NCBI GenBank assembly: GCA_018287875.1
Contig: JAGVVL010000018.1
Coordinates: forward strand, 1,852,501-1,916,500
Source: Nigrospora sphaerica
Lineage: Eukaryota > Ascomycota > Sordariomycetes > Amphisphaeriales > Apiosporaceae
DNA length: 64,000 nt
Reading direction: 5' to 3'
The position numbers were made by a program, and so were the translations under genes. Shown piece by piece: positions 64,000 through 64,000 of the stretch (its first letter is position 1; every line of letters starts with the position of its first letter). The notes under the pieces were generated by a model, which saw nothing but the letters and a program-made list of their open reading frames with translations, had not been told where the DNA came from and did no database searches.

Positions 64000-64000
64000 G

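Overview
The window is nuclear DNA of a filamentous ascomycete, most probably a sordariomycete and plausibly of the order Sordariales. The evidence is short GT-AG introns (about 49-270 bp) with CTRAC-like branch sites, wide intergenic spacers, GC-rich coding DNA, and the gene block APC5-CIA30-SLA2, which marks the neighbourhood of the mating-type (MAT) locus in this class. The genus cannot be fixed from sequence alone.

Left part (1-20.5 kb): a 5'-truncated mitochondrial SLS1-type gene (+) converges on translation elongation factor 1-alpha (tef1, -). After about 3.5 kb without a recognisable gene comes a MAT1-2-1 mating-type gene (-, HMG box), then 2.1 kb of empty DNA, APC5 (+), the complex I assembly factor CIA30 (-) and the endocytic adaptor SLA2 (+). 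APN2 and COX13, which usually sit beside MAT, are not visible; tef1 takes their side. The MAT gene carries an in-frame TAG upstream of its HMG box that needs either an extra intron or a nonsense mutation to explain it.

Middle (20.5-44 kb): a large spacer, a ferric reductase-type metalloreductase (+), a 3.3-kb spacer, importin beta KAP95 (+, six exons), a ten-exon Zn(II)2Cys6 transcription factor (-) with a 13-nt microexon and a polyglutamine tract, and a four-exon cytochrome P450 (+).

Right part (44-64 kb): a predicted membrane-anchored protein-kinase-like gene (+), the Rab exchange factor SEC2 (-), a spacer of about 5 kb, a poorly resolved gene for a putative secreted protein (-), a large DUF3433 multi-pass membrane protein (+), and the C-terminal part of an unrecognised protein (-) running off the right edge.

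Apart from the MAT-linked block the genes look like housekeeping or ordinary accessory genes without a shared pathway. There is no biosynthetic cluster, no recognisable transposon, and no rRNA or tRNA gene I can defend. Intergenic DNA is rich in GTAGGTA/TACCTAC words, some forming perfect hairpins, and in homopolymer and short tandem repeats. Exon coordinates were worked out by hand from splice signals and reading frame; no transcript or database evidence was available.
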